This document shows, one piece after another, positions 45,162 to 52,937 of a stretch of DNA of 64,000 nt; positions within the stretch are counted from its first letter, which is position 1; every line of letters begins with the position of its first letter. The position numbers and the translations under genes were made by a program. Source of the stretch: an uncultured Lachnospiraceae bacterium (GTDB lineage Bacteria; Bacillota; Clostridia; Lachnospirales; Lachnospiraceae); NCBI GenBank assembly GCA_910579735.1, contig CAJTUZ010000007.1, positions 40,699-104,698 of the forward strand. Direction: 5' to 3'. The notes below the pieces were generated by a model that saw only the letters and a program-made list of their open reading frames with translations, was not told the DNA's origin and made no database searches.

Positions 45162-45196
45162 TATTTTATCTTTTTTCTTGGAAGAGAGATAAAATA
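45162..45196. promoter_or_regulatory. Inverted repeat upstream of the antiporter promoter
   Basis: TATTTTATCT (45162-45171) is matched perfectly by AGATAAAATA (45187-45196) with a 15-base centre that can extend the stem through wobble pairs. There is no T-run after it, so an operator is more likely than a terminator. The -35 box at 45209 begins 12 bases later. A Mor-like regulator is encoded just upstream. Confidence 0.5.
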
Positions 45197-45208
45197 ACAG
45201 AAGTTTGC

Positions 45209-45237
45209 TTGATTTTTGGTGAAAAATATTCGATACT
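45209..45237 (+). promoter_or_regulatory. Sigma-A-type promoter of the antiporter gene
   Basis: TTGATT (45209-45214), a 17-bp spacer and GATACT (45232-45237) each match four of six consensus positions. The likely start point is near 45244, about 27 bases before ATG 45271. Confidence 0.45.
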
Positions 45238-45270
45238 TTTTTTGACAAAATTTTGAAAGAGGTGTTGAAT

Positions 45271-46542
45271 ATGAAACTGGCTACACTTGCAGACAATGAG
45301 ATTATGATGACATTGACTGCGCTGGCATGTCTGCTTGCAGGAGCATTTCTGATCGGCAGACTATTTGAAAAAATACAGGCTCCTAAAGTGGTAGGTGAGA
45401 TAATCGGCGGAATGCTTTTTGGCGGAACGTTTCTTGGAGCGGTGGTACCGGGACTGATGGAAGGTATCTTTAACAGTTATAGTGAAGAAGGAAAAGTGTT
45501 GAATATTTTTTATCAACTGGGACTTTCTTTTTTGATGTTTTCTTCCGGTTATAATACGAAGATAGATTTGCAGAAAAAGAATGCAAGAATATTCCTGTCA
45601 CTGTTTATTGGTTCGACGGTCATTCCCATGATAGCGGGATTGCCGTTTGTAAAAGGATTTGCACCGTATTTTATAGGAGAGGCGAATAGCCATGCGGCAT
45701 TTTTGCTTGTATTTGTTATTGGAATTGCCATTACATCCATTCCGGTCATATCAAAGATTTTTTTCGATATGGGAATTATTGATACACGTTTTGCCAACGT
45801 GGTCTTAACGGCGTCTACTTTACAGGATTTGTGCCTATGGATCTTATTAAATACGGCGATTGATATAGCACTGTCGGAGGAACTGAATGTAGGTAATATG
45901 TGTATTGTTATTTTCCTGACGCTTGCATTGTTCCTGTTTGTTCATTTTATCGGCAGAAAATTGGAGAATGTGGATATACGGGTCGGCAACGCTTCTTTTA
46001 TGCAGATCTGTTTTATCAGTTTATTTGTAATTGTGGCGGCGCTTAGCTATCTGAAGATTAATATTATGTATTCTGCGTTCCTGACAGGATATATTATCAG
46101 GAGCGTGACCAATAAAGATAAAAATGCGGAAGAGAAAGTAAAATGCATTACTGATTTTTCATTTTCCTTTTTCGTACCTGTATATTTTGCCCTGGTAGGG
46201 ATACAGTTGAATTTGCTACATAACTTTTCGCTGCTGCGATTCATCATTTTCTTTGTTCTTGCATTTGCGTTGGAATGGATTGGGACGATTCTGCTGCTAT
46301 TGTCGGCGACGAAGCTGCGGAAAAAGGTAATCTGGAATTTTGGTATTACCATGAATGCACGGGGAGGTCCGGGAATTGTATTGGCGACTGTGGCTTACAA
46401 CTATGGAATCATTAATGTTGAATTTTTTACCGTGCTCATTTTGACAACGATGCTTTCTTCATTGATTGCCGGATATTGGCTTAGAGGTCAGCAGAAGAAA
46501 GATGAAACAATATTTGAGAATCTGATAGAAGGAGAAAACTGA
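45271..46542 (+). CDS. CPA2/Kef-type cation:proton antiporter-like membrane protein
   Basis: A 423-residue integral membrane protein with about 11-12 hydrophobic segments. AFLIGRLFEKIQAPKVVGEI then IGGMLFGG is the family opening, LSFLMFSSGYNTKID corresponds to the LxFxxGLE block, and VVLTASTLQDLCLWILL to the ion-binding unwound helix, with QD in place of DD or ND. There is no RCK/TrkA nucleotide-binding domain. The start is ATG 45271, since AGAGGTG is seven bases upstream and the TTG at 45253 is not. Placement between sat and the PK-like gene could mean transport of Na+, sulfate or a product of this cassette; the substrate is not known. Confidence 0.82.
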   Translation: MKLATLADNEIMMTLTALACLLAGAFLIGRLFEKIQAPKVVGEIIGGMLFGGTFLGAVVPGLMEGIFNSYSEEGKVLNIFYQLGLSFLMFSSGYNTKIDLQKKNARIFLSLFIGSTVIPMIAGLPFVKGFAPYFIGEANSHAAFLLVFVIGIAITSIPVISKIFFDMGIIDTRFANVVLTASTLQDLCLWILLNTAIDIALSEELNVGNMCIVIFLTLALFLFVHFIGRKLENVDIRVGNASFMQICFISLFVIVAALSYLKINIMYSAFLTGYIIRSVTNKDKNAEEKVKCITDFSFSFFVPVYFALVGIQLNLLHNFSLLRFIIFFVLAFALEWIGTILLLLSATKLRKKVIWNFGITMNARGGPGIVLATVAYNYGIINVEFFTVLILTTMLSSLIAGYWLRGQQKKDETIFENLIEGEN

Positions 46543-46544
46543 AC

Positions 46545-47504
46545 ATGAAAAAATTTATTTTAACGGTAGGGCCTGCACTTTTACATGAAATACCTATTAC
46601 GGAAATCCATAGTGATAAAAACATATATCGTATCAATGGAGCACACGGATCCATTGCGGATATTGAGGGATATATTGAAAAAATCCGTTCACAGGTTCCC
46701 AGTGCGGCGATCCTTATGGACCTGCCGGGAAATAAGGTACGTACAAAAGAGGTGCCTGATAACGGGATTGAGCTGGTGAAAGGCGAGCAGTTCACAATCC
46801 CCAACGAATGTTTCAATTATCCGGATTTCTACAGGCATTTGAAACCGGGAATGACAGCCTGGGCAAACGACAGCGTTTTTGAGTTTGAAGTGGTTGCTGT
46901 AGATGATGAAAAGATAACATTTTTATCAAAATCAGATGGCGTTCTGATCAATGGAAAAGGTGTGCATGTAAGAGGAATGCATAAAGATATTCCGTTTCTT
47001 TTTGAAAAGGATAAGCAGCTTATTCAGGTAGCCAACAAATATCACCTGGAATATGTCGGACTTTCATTCGTCAGATCGGCGGAGAATGTGAAGGAAGCAA
47101 AAATGCTTTTGGCAGAGAACATTAAGATAATTTCCAAGATAGAAACGTTGGATGCCGTTAATGATATCAACAATATTCTGCCATTGGTTGAGTATATTCT
47201 GGTCGACAGAGGCGATTTATCCACAGATATCGGGATTATCAATATTCCCAGATATCAGAAATATATCATTGAAAAAGCGCAGTATTATGATGTGCGGGTA
47301 TTTCTGGCAACACAGATATTAAAAAATATGGAATCAAAGCCTATCCCGACGATTGGTGAAATCGAGGCTTTGTATGAAATTTATAAATCGGGAGTATATG
47401 GCGTGCAGATGTCTGAAGAGACTGCGGTAGGAAAGTACGTAAAAGAGACAGTCGCAATTTTAAATGATATGTTCAGCAGTGTTGAGAAAGAGACCCTTAT
47501 ATAG
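46545..47504 (+). CDS. Short pyruvate-kinase-like enzyme
   Basis: A 319-residue protein, against about 470-580 for pyruvate kinase. It keeps the A and B domains but lacks the C-terminal allosteric domain. Recognisable blocks: YRINGAHG for RxNxSHG, LMDLPGNKVRT for DxxGPxIRT, LSFVRSAENVKEAK, IISKIET with active-site K198 and E200, VDRGDLSTDIG with metal D224, and FLATQILKNM with T256. Key catalytic residues are kept while the surroundings differ, so it may use PEP or another 2-oxo/enol phosphate. It starts two bases after the antiporter, with AAGGAG upstream, and ends 53 bases before a terminator. A housekeeping pyruvate kinase role is unlikely. Confidence 0.78.
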   Translation: MKKFILTVGPALLHEIPITEIHSDKNIYRINGAHGSIADIEGYIEKIRSQVPSAAILMDLPGNKVRTKEVPDNGIELVKGEQFTIPNECFNYPDFYRHLKPGMTAWANDSVFEFEVVAVDDEKITFLSKSDGVLINGKGVHVRGMHKDIPFLFEKDKQLIQVANKYHLEYVGLSFVRSAENVKEAKMLLAENIKIISKIETLDAVNDINNILPLVEYILVDRGDLSTDIGIINIPRYQKYIIEKAQYYDVRVFLATQILKNMESKPIPTIGEIEALYEIYKSGVYGVQMSEETAVGKYVKETVAILNDMFSSVEKETLI

Positions 47505-47556
47505 ATTTTATATTTTCATGACAGAAGTAAATTTCCTATAATATAGTGTCATTGCG

Positions 47557-47594
47557 AAAAAAGCGTATATATTATATAATATATATGCTTTTTT
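47557..47594. terminator. Strong bidirectional terminator ending the cysC cassette
   Basis: AAAAAAGCGTATATATTA (47557-47574) pairs with TAATATATATGCTTTTTT (47577-47594) around a TA loop, with a single G-U pair. The T6 run on the plus strand and A6 on the other allow termination in both directions. Confidence 0.85.
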
Positions 47595-47672
47595 ATTATG
47601 TAAGGTGCAGAGATTTTGCACATCAGATTATTTTTCAGACACAGCAATCCAGGAGAAAAAGGAAGTGGCCCC

Positions 47673-48395
47673 ATGAACATAGCTCTGATCTTAGCCGGCG
47701 GGACAGACCCGAATTTCCAGATGAGCATTCCGAAACAGTTTGTAAATGTTTTTAACCGCCCGGTCATTGTATATACGTTGGAAAAATTTCAGAATCATAA
47801 GGACATTGACGCCATTATGGTAGCCTGTCTGGATGGCTGGCAGGAAATGGTAAGGACCTATGCGAAGCAGTTCAATATCGATAAGCTGAAATGGGTCATA
47901 TCCGGCGGTAAAAACGGGCAGGCCTCCGCAGAAAACGGTGTCACGGTATTGCAGGAAGTATGCAGAGATGATGATGTGATCATTGTACATGACGCGATCA
48001 GACCGCTCGTTTCGGATCATATTATTACGGACAGCATCAGGGTATGCAGGCAGCAGGGCATGGGCGTGGCGGCCATGCGGACCATGGATACGATCATGCA
48101 TACCGTGGATGGTAAGATCGGAACGAACAGTATCTCCCGCTATTCGATCATCCGTATCCAGACGCCGCAGGCTTACCGGCTGGACAAACTGACGGATATT
48201 CAGGAGAAGGCCAAAGGAGCGGGAATCACGGGAGAAGTAGACATGAACAGCGTTGTCTCCAAACTGGGAGAACCTGTTTATTTTTCCAAAGGGTCCGAAC
48301 TTAATATGAAGATCAACACGGTAGAGGATGTGGAAATATTCAAGGCATTATATAAAATGCAGCAGGAAGCCGGGAAAGAAGAAGGACAAAGATGA
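47673..48395 (+). CDS. IspD/TarI-like cytidylyltransferase with altered active-site loop
   Basis: A 240-residue IspD/TarI-family protein that would transfer CMP to a polyol or sugar phosphate. IALILAGGTDPNFQMSIPKQ is the N-terminal loop; canonical enzymes have AGGxGxR. Here the catalytic Arg is replaced by Asn14, while Lys21 of PKQF remains. VIIVHDAIRPLV, QTPQAYR and VEDVEIFKALY are normal. The start is ATG 47673, since AAGGAAGTGG is close upstream; an earlier in-frame start would lie nearer the terminator. It overlaps the intact paralogue at 48392 by four bases. It may be an inactive partner subunit or have a changed specificity. Confidence 0.82.
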   Translation: MNIALILAGGTDPNFQMSIPKQFVNVFNRPVIVYTLEKFQNHKDIDAIMVACLDGWQEMVRTYAKQFNIDKLKWVISGGKNGQASAENGVTVLQEVCRDDDVIIVHDAIRPLVSDHIITDSIRVCRQQGMGVAAMRTMDTIMHTVDGKIGTNSISRYSIIRIQTPQAYRLDKLTDIQEKAKGAGITGEVDMNSVVSKLGEPVYFSKGSELNMKINTVEDVEIFKALYKMQQEAGKEEGQR

Positions 48396-49102
48396 ATGTA
48401 GCGTTGCTGTTGGCAGGAGGAAGCGGCTCCAGAACCGAGCAGGATGTTCCGAAACAATTTTTTAATGTGTATGACAGACCGATCATCATTTATACGTTAG
48501 AAGCGTTTCAGAATCATCCGGATATTGACAGTATCATAGTGGCCTGTCTGGATGGCTGGCAGACGATCCTGAAGGCATATGCCAAAGAGGCAGGGATCAC
48601 GAAGCTGCAGTATATCGTAAAAGGCGGGGAGAGCGGACAGGAATCCGCCAGAATCGCACTGGAAGAGCTAAGAGGAGTCTGTAAAACAGACGATATTGTG
48701 ATTATTCATGATGCCGTGCGCCCAATGGTCTCTGCAGAGATCATATCCGATTGTATCGTGAAATGCAGACAGTATGGCTCCGGTCTTGCAGCCGTGAGAT
48801 GCCAGGAGACGATCATCAGGACACAGGATGGAATGAAAGGCGATACCTATGTAAAGCGGAAAGGAATCATGCGTGTGCAGACACCGCAGGCTTATCTGTA
48901 CGGGAAAGTGCTGGAAGTACATGAAGAGGCGCATAAAAAGGGTATACAGGATGTTGTATATACGAATATATTGATGCTGGATCAGGGAGAAACTATGTAT
49001 TTCGCTAAAGGGTCCGAGAAAAACCTTAAAATAACGACTATGGAGGATGTAGAGATCTTCAAGGCATTATATCGTATGAAGAAAGAAGATTGGGTAAAAT
49101 AG
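48392..49102 (+). CDS. IspD/TarI-like cytidylyltransferase
   Basis: A 236-residue paralogue of the preceding gene, aligned from residue 1. VALLLAGGSGSRTEQDVPKQ keeps the AGGxGxR loop with Arg14 and Lys21, and IVIIHDAVRPMVS, RVQTPQAYLY and TMEDVEIFKALY are standard. Likely product: a CDP-polyol or CDP-sugar, such as CDP-ribitol in the TarI family; true IspD function in isoprenoid synthesis is less likely in this setting. Starts in an ATGA overlap, indicating coupled translation. The sigma-D -35 element of the next gene (49095) lies within its last codons. Confidence 0.85.
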   Translation: MNVALLLAGGSGSRTEQDVPKQFFNVYDRPIIIYTLEAFQNHPDIDSIIVACLDGWQTILKAYAKEAGITKLQYIVKGGESGQESARIALEELRGVCKTDDIVIIHDAVRPMVSAEIISDCIVKCRQYGSGLAAVRCQETIIRTQDGMKGDTYVKRKGIMRVQTPQAYLYGKVLEVHEEAHKKGIQDVVYTNILMLDQGETMYFAKGSEKNLKITTMEDVEIFKALYRMKKEDWVK

Positions 49103-49121
49103 TATTATATTTTGCCGATAT
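49095..49121 (+). promoter_or_regulatory. Perfect sigma-D/FliA promoter
   Basis: TAAA (49095-49098), exactly 15 bases, and GCCGATAT (49114-49121) match the flagellar sigma factor consensus without mismatch. It lies 49 bases before ATG 49171 and should place that gene under late flagellar control. Confidence 0.85.
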
Positions 49122-49150
49122 AATTATATAGGACTTTTATAAATAAAACA

Positions 49151-49158
49151 GGGGGGGG
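49151..49158 (+). repeat. Eight-G homopolymer at the ribosome binding site
   Basis: A run of eight G follows ACA at 12 bases before ATG 49171 and forms the core of the Shine-Dalgarno site of that gene. Length changes would alter spacing and strength of the ribosome site, not the frame. Confidence 0.88.
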
Positions 49159-49170
49159 TAAAACGGTTCG

Positions 49171-50532
49171 ATGCGTAGGTTTCAGAAGCGCCAGATGCTG
49201 ACTAACATTGCTAATTTACATATTATTCATCAGCAGAACAGGGAAAGACTGCTGCAGAAAGAATATGCAATTATTCAGGCAACGCTTGCAGGCTGTCAGG
49301 AAGCTGTTATCCAGATGGGAGAATCTATCGAACGTATGGAAGGCATAGGAAAAGCAGAACGGGCCATCCAATCCCTGGAACAATATTGTGAGAAGCTTTA
49401 TCAGGTGAACCTGAAGTTAGAGGAGATTTCCGCGGAACATTTTTATGATACTTTAGAAGAAGCGCTGCTTGAGGCCGAGAAGGCAATCGATCGGATGCCC
49501 GAGAAGAAAGAAATTGTTTTCTTACCTTATAAAGCAAGCATGTGGGATTCTCTGGAAAGCGTTTATCTTGCTGCAAAGGAAGATGAAAATTGCGACGCTT
49601 ATGTAGTGCCGATTCCGTATTATGATAAAAATGCAGATGGCAGCCTGGGGGAAATGCATTACGAGGGCAGTGAATATCCGAAAAATATAGAGATCACGCC
49701 GTATGAAGAATATAATCTGGAAGAAAGGCGGCCGGATGCAATTTATATTCATAATCCCTATGATGATAAAAATTATGTGACGTGTGTGCCGGAGCGGTAT
49801 TTCAGCAGTCATTTAAGAAATTACACGGAACAGCTGGTATACATTCCCTATTTCATATTAGAAGAGATCAAACCGGATGAACAGGATAAGATTGATAAGA
49901 TCAAACATTTCTGTTTCCTGCCGGGAACGATCTATGCGCATAAAGTGATCGTGCAGTCCGAAGATATGCGCCAGATCTATATCAACGAATATATAAAAGC
50001 AGCCAGACTTTACGGATGCTGTGCGGAGGATACGGACAGGACACGGCTGGAGAAGAAAATACTGGGTCTTGGTTCGCCGAAGCTTGACCGGGTGCGAGGC
50101 ACCGATAAAGAAAAATTGGAAGTGCCGGAAGACTGGAAGAGGATCATAAAAAAGGCTGATGGAACCTGGAAAAAGATCATTTTATACAATACGAGCGTCA
50201 ATGCCCTTTTGCAGCATGATGAGCAGATGTTTAGAAAAATAAGATCCGTATTCGCAAAATTTAGAGAAGCGCAGGATGCCGTAACGCTTCTCTGGCGTCC
50301 GCATCCGTTGGCGGCCAGCACGCTGCAGGCTTTAAGACCGCAGATGCTGGCAGAATATGAACATCTGGTAGAAGAGTACCAAAAGGATGGTTTTGGCATC
50401 TATGATGACAGCGCTGATGTAGATCGTGCAGTCATATTAAGTGATGCCTATTACGGTGACTTCAGCAGCGTTGTATATTTATATCAGGAAACGGGGAAAC
50501 CGGTGATGATACAGGCTGTGGATGTCCTATAG
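49171..50532 (+). CDS. CDP-polyol phosphotransferase-like protein (TagB/TagF type)
   Basis: A 453-residue paralogue of 16482. After a helical N-terminal domain (MRRFQKRQMLTNIANLHIIH) comes VFLPYKASMWDSLESVY, which is identical to the paralogue over 16 residues. PIPYYDKNADGSLGEMHYEG, YIHNPYDD, VTLLWRPHPL and SDAYYGDFSSVVYLY follow, the last two corresponding to the TagB/TagF catalytic His-Pro and SDxxTDxSS blocks. It would move a polyol-phosphate from a CDP donor, plausibly the product of the two genes upstream. It has its own perfect sigma-D promoter (49095) and a poly-G ribosome site. Confidence 0.83.
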   Translation: MRRFQKRQMLTNIANLHIIHQQNRERLLQKEYAIIQATLAGCQEAVIQMGESIERMEGIGKAERAIQSLEQYCEKLYQVNLKLEEISAEHFYDTLEEALLEAEKAIDRMPEKKEIVFLPYKASMWDSLESVYLAAKEDENCDAYVVPIPYYDKNADGSLGEMHYEGSEYPKNIEITPYEEYNLEERRPDAIYIHNPYDDKNYVTCVPERYFSSHLRNYTEQLVYIPYFILEEIKPDEQDKIDKIKHFCFLPGTIYAHKVIVQSEDMRQIYINEYIKAARLYGCCAEDTDRTRLEKKILGLGSPKLDRVRGTDKEKLEVPEDWKRIIKKADGTWKKIILYNTSVNALLQHDEQMFRKIRSVFAKFREAQDAVTLLWRPHPLAASTLQALRPQMLAEYEHLVEEYQKDGFGIYDDSADVDRAVILSDAYYGDFSSVVYLYQETGKPVMIQAVDVL

Positions 50533-50544
50533 AGAGACGCGGAT

Positions 50545-51123
50545 ATGGATAACATATATATCAAAGAATTGTTTGAACAATTGAATAAAACGGAGGTATG
50601 GAACGGCACGGCGATAAAATGCGGAAGTTACGATGCCGGCATAAAGTTATTGGTGGATACCTTTACGAAACATAAAAAGAGGCAGACGTGGCTGTTTTTC
50701 ATAGGTAACGGCGGGAGCTCTGCCATAGCAAGTCATATGACCGCAGATTATATGAAAAACGGCGGGATGAACACTTACAGCCTGTATGACAATGCCGTTA
50801 CGACCTGTATGGGAAATGATTACGGATATGAATCCATATTTTCAAGGCCGATGGAATTTCTGGTAAAAGAGGGTGATCTTGTTGTGGCGATCAGCAGTTC
50901 CGGCAATTCGCCCAATATTATAGCGGCGATAGAGACTGCTAGGGAAAAAGGGGCGTCTGTTATTACTTTTACGGGGTTTTATCCGGATAATAAGGCTAAA
51001 CAGGCAGGAGATGTCAATGTGTACGTACCTTGTGATAAATATGGCATCGTAGAATCCATCCATAATATTATACTTCAACAGATTGTGGATACAATCATGG
51101 AAAGGGACGGAGTAAAATTATAG
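50545..51123 (+). CDS. gmhA: Phosphoheptose isomerase-like SIS protein
   Basis: A 192-residue SIS-domain protein of the GmhA family: FFIGNGGSSAIASHMTADYM, LYDNAVTTCMGNDYGYE and VVAISSSGNSPNII are the phosphosugar-binding loops. It should convert sedoheptulose 7-phosphate to D-glycero-D-manno-heptose 7-phosphate. It is followed one base later by a GmhB-type phosphatase, and an HldE-like enzyme is at 54477, so the three form a heptose activation pathway split over two units. Start ATG 50545. Confidence 0.84.
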   Translation: MDNIYIKELFEQLNKTEVWNGTAIKCGSYDAGIKLLVDTFTKHKKRQTWLFFIGNGGSSAIASHMTADYMKNGGMNTYSLYDNAVTTCMGNDYGYESIFSRPMEFLVKEGDLVVAISSSGNSPNIIAAIETAREKGASVITFTGFYPDNKAKQAGDVNVYVPCDKYGIVESIHNIILQQIVDTIMERDGVKL

Positions 51124-51124
51124 T

Positions 51125-51736
51125 ATGGATACGACAGCAAAGAAACCGGCGGTATTTTTAGACCGGGACGGCGTATTGACAGAAGAGAACAGTTATATTA
51201 CTTCGGTAGAGAGATTGAGAATATTTCCCTATACCGCGGAATGCATCAGGCAGATACGGCAAAAGGGGTATTATACAATTGTGATCACCAATCAAAGTGG
51301 CGTGGCAAGAGGCTTGTTTACAGAGGAAACGTTACGGGAAATGAACGATTACCTGATGAAGCAGACGAATGTAGATGCCATTTTCTATTGTCCGCATCAC
51401 CCGGAAGGAACGGTAGAGAAATATAGAAAAAAATGTGACTGCCGGAAACCGGGAAGTGGAATGTTTGAGGCGGCCTGCCGGGAATTTGCCATAGATATGA
51501 CGGGTTCCTATATGATAGGAGACAGGGCCGGAGATATTCTTGCGGGACAAAATGCAGGGGTAAGGACGATATTGTTGGAATCCGGTTACGGCAGCGCCGA
51601 ACTGGAAGATGATGTGGTGCCGGATCATGTTTTGCAGGATCTGCGTGGTGTTGCGGAAATTTTACCTGATGCGGCAGGAAAACTGCATCAGGAAATATTA
51701 CGAAATTGCAGGCTGGGAAAGGAACAGGAAAAGTAA
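51125..51736 (+). CDS. gmhB: D-glycero-D-manno-heptose 1,7-bisphosphatase-like HAD phosphatase
   Basis: A 203-residue HAD hydrolase of the GmhB type: AVFLDRDGVLTEE has the nucleophile Asp and acid/base Asp, VITNQSGVARG is motif II, and YCPHHPEG...CDCRKPG supplies the zinc-binding His/Cys loop specific to GmhB. GDRAGDILAG is motif IV. It removes the 7-phosphate of heptose 1,7-bisphosphate. The start is one base after gmhA and the stop one base before the SDR gene. Confidence 0.86.
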   Translation: MDTTAKKPAVFLDRDGVLTEENSYITSVERLRIFPYTAECIRQIRQKGYYTIVITNQSGVARGLFTEETLREMNDYLMKQTNVDAIFYCPHHPEGTVEKYRKKCDCRKPGSGMFEAACREFAIDMTGSYMIGDRAGDILAGQNAGVRTILLESGYGSAELEDDVVPDHVLQDLRGVAEILPDAAGKLHQEILRNCRLGKEQEK

Positions 51737-51737
51737 G

Positions 51738-52724
51738 ATGATTTCATTAGTAACAGGCGGATGCGGATTTATCGGCTCTCATATGGTGGACAGGCTGCTT
51801 GCGGAGGGTCATACCGTTAAAGTAATTGATAACTGGACGACAGGCAGACCGGAGAATCTTGATCATCAGAAAGAAAATCCGAATCTGAGCGTATATCATA
51901 TGGATATTAGAAATAAAGAACAGATCGAGCCGGTTTTTCAGGGGATAGATTATGTGTTTCACTTCGCGGCGCTGGCGGATATCGTACCTTCTATCCAAAG
52001 ACCGTGGGACTATTATTCTTCCAATGTACTGGGAACCTACAATGTAGTGGAGTGTGTGAAAAATGCAGGTATTAAGAAACTCGTATATGCCGCATCTTCC
52101 TCCTGTTATGGTATACCGGATGAATATCCAACCAGAGAGAATGCCGAAATCAGGCCGCAGTATCCGTATGCGCTTACCAAACGGTTAGGAGAAGAAACGG
52201 TTCTGCATTGGGGACAGGTGTACGGACTTCCGGTTGTGACATTGCGCCTTTTCAATGTATATGGAACCCGTTCCCGGACATCCGGGACATATGGCGCCGT
52301 GTTTGGTGTATTTTTGGCGCAGAAGCTGGCCGGCCGGCCTTTTACGGTCGTGGGAGATGGCATGCAGACAAGGGATTTTACTTATGTGACGGATATTGCG
52401 GATGCCTTTTATACGGCGGCAGTATCGGATGTGGTGCAGGATACGTTTAATGTAGGAAGCGGGGGGACTTATTCGGTTAACCGCCTTTGCGAACTGCTTG
52501 GCGGCGAGGTCACGCATATTCCGAAACGGCCGGGAGAACCGGACTGTACCTTTGCAGATACATCCAAAATTGAAAAAATGCTTGGCTGGAAGGCGAAAGT
52601 AAGCTTCGAGGAAGGCGTACGGAAGGTGCTTGATAACATAGACTATTGGAAAGAAGCGCCGGTCTGGACACCGGACAGTATCGGTGAAGCAACGGAAGAT
52701 TGGTTTAAGTATTTGGGAAAATAG
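51738..52724 (+). CDS. NAD-dependent sugar epimerase (extended SDR, GalE/WbpP-like)
   Basis: A 328-residue extended SDR. LVTGGCGFIGSHMVDRLL is the cofactor loop, YAASSSCYGIPDEYPT the catalytic Ser strand, and YPYALTKRLGE the Y-x3-K pair. VVGDGMQTRDFTYVTDIADA is typical of UDP-sugar 4-epimerases. It sits with gmhA and gmhB, so a heptose-nucleotide substrate is also possible. The start is ATG 51738, two bases after the preceding stop; the longer frame runs through gmhB and has no ribosome site. Confidence 0.85.
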   Translation: MISLVTGGCGFIGSHMVDRLLAEGHTVKVIDNWTTGRPENLDHQKENPNLSVYHMDIRNKEQIEPVFQGIDYVFHFAALADIVPSIQRPWDYYSSNVLGTYNVVECVKNAGIKKLVYAASSSCYGIPDEYPTRENAEIRPQYPYALTKRLGEETVLHWGQVYGLPVVTLRLFNVYGTRSRTSGTYGAVFGVFLAQKLAGRPFTVVGDGMQTRDFTYVTDIADAFYTAAVSDVVQDTFNVGSGGTYSVNRLCELLGGEVTHIPKRPGEPDCTFADTSKIEKMLGWKAKVSFEEGVRKVLDNIDYWKEAPVWTPDSIGEATEDWFKYLGK

Positions 52725-52771
52725 CAGCGGATATTATAGGAAAGAAGGTTTTGACAGACTGATCTGTTTGT

Positions 52772-52798
52772 TAAAGAATCTGAAATTTATGCCGATAT
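52772..52798 (+). promoter_or_regulatory. Perfect sigma-D/FliA promoter
   Basis: TAAA (52772-52775), 15 bases, then GCCGATAT (52791-52798), again without mismatch. It drives the genes from 52938. A sigma-A-like TTGACA-N17-AAGAAT at 52751-52779 overlaps it. The 139 bases between this site and ATG 52938 hold no recognisable gene. Confidence 0.85.
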
Positions 52799-52937
52799 AT
52801 TAATTGTAGTATTGCATGTAAGTAGTTCAGGAAGAATGAAGAAAAAATGCACGGATGCGTAAATAGGATGGAGGTATTAGCCTGTTGTTGTATCTTTATG
52901 CAATGATGGGCTTATATTAATAAGTGAGGAATAAGAA

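Noticed and set aside
47673..49102. Housekeeping IspD for isoprenoid synthesis
   Set aside because: Two tandem copies, one with a changed active-site loop, next to a CDP-polyol transferase; no other isoprenoid gene is nearby.
52751..52779. TTGACA-N17-AAGAAT as the main promoter of 52938
   Set aside because: The -10 matches only four of six positions, and a perfect sigma-D site overlaps it. It is kept only as a possible second promoter.
52799..52937. Short open frames in the leader before 52938
   Set aside because: Peptides of fewer than 15 residues without conserved features; best read as untranslated leader.
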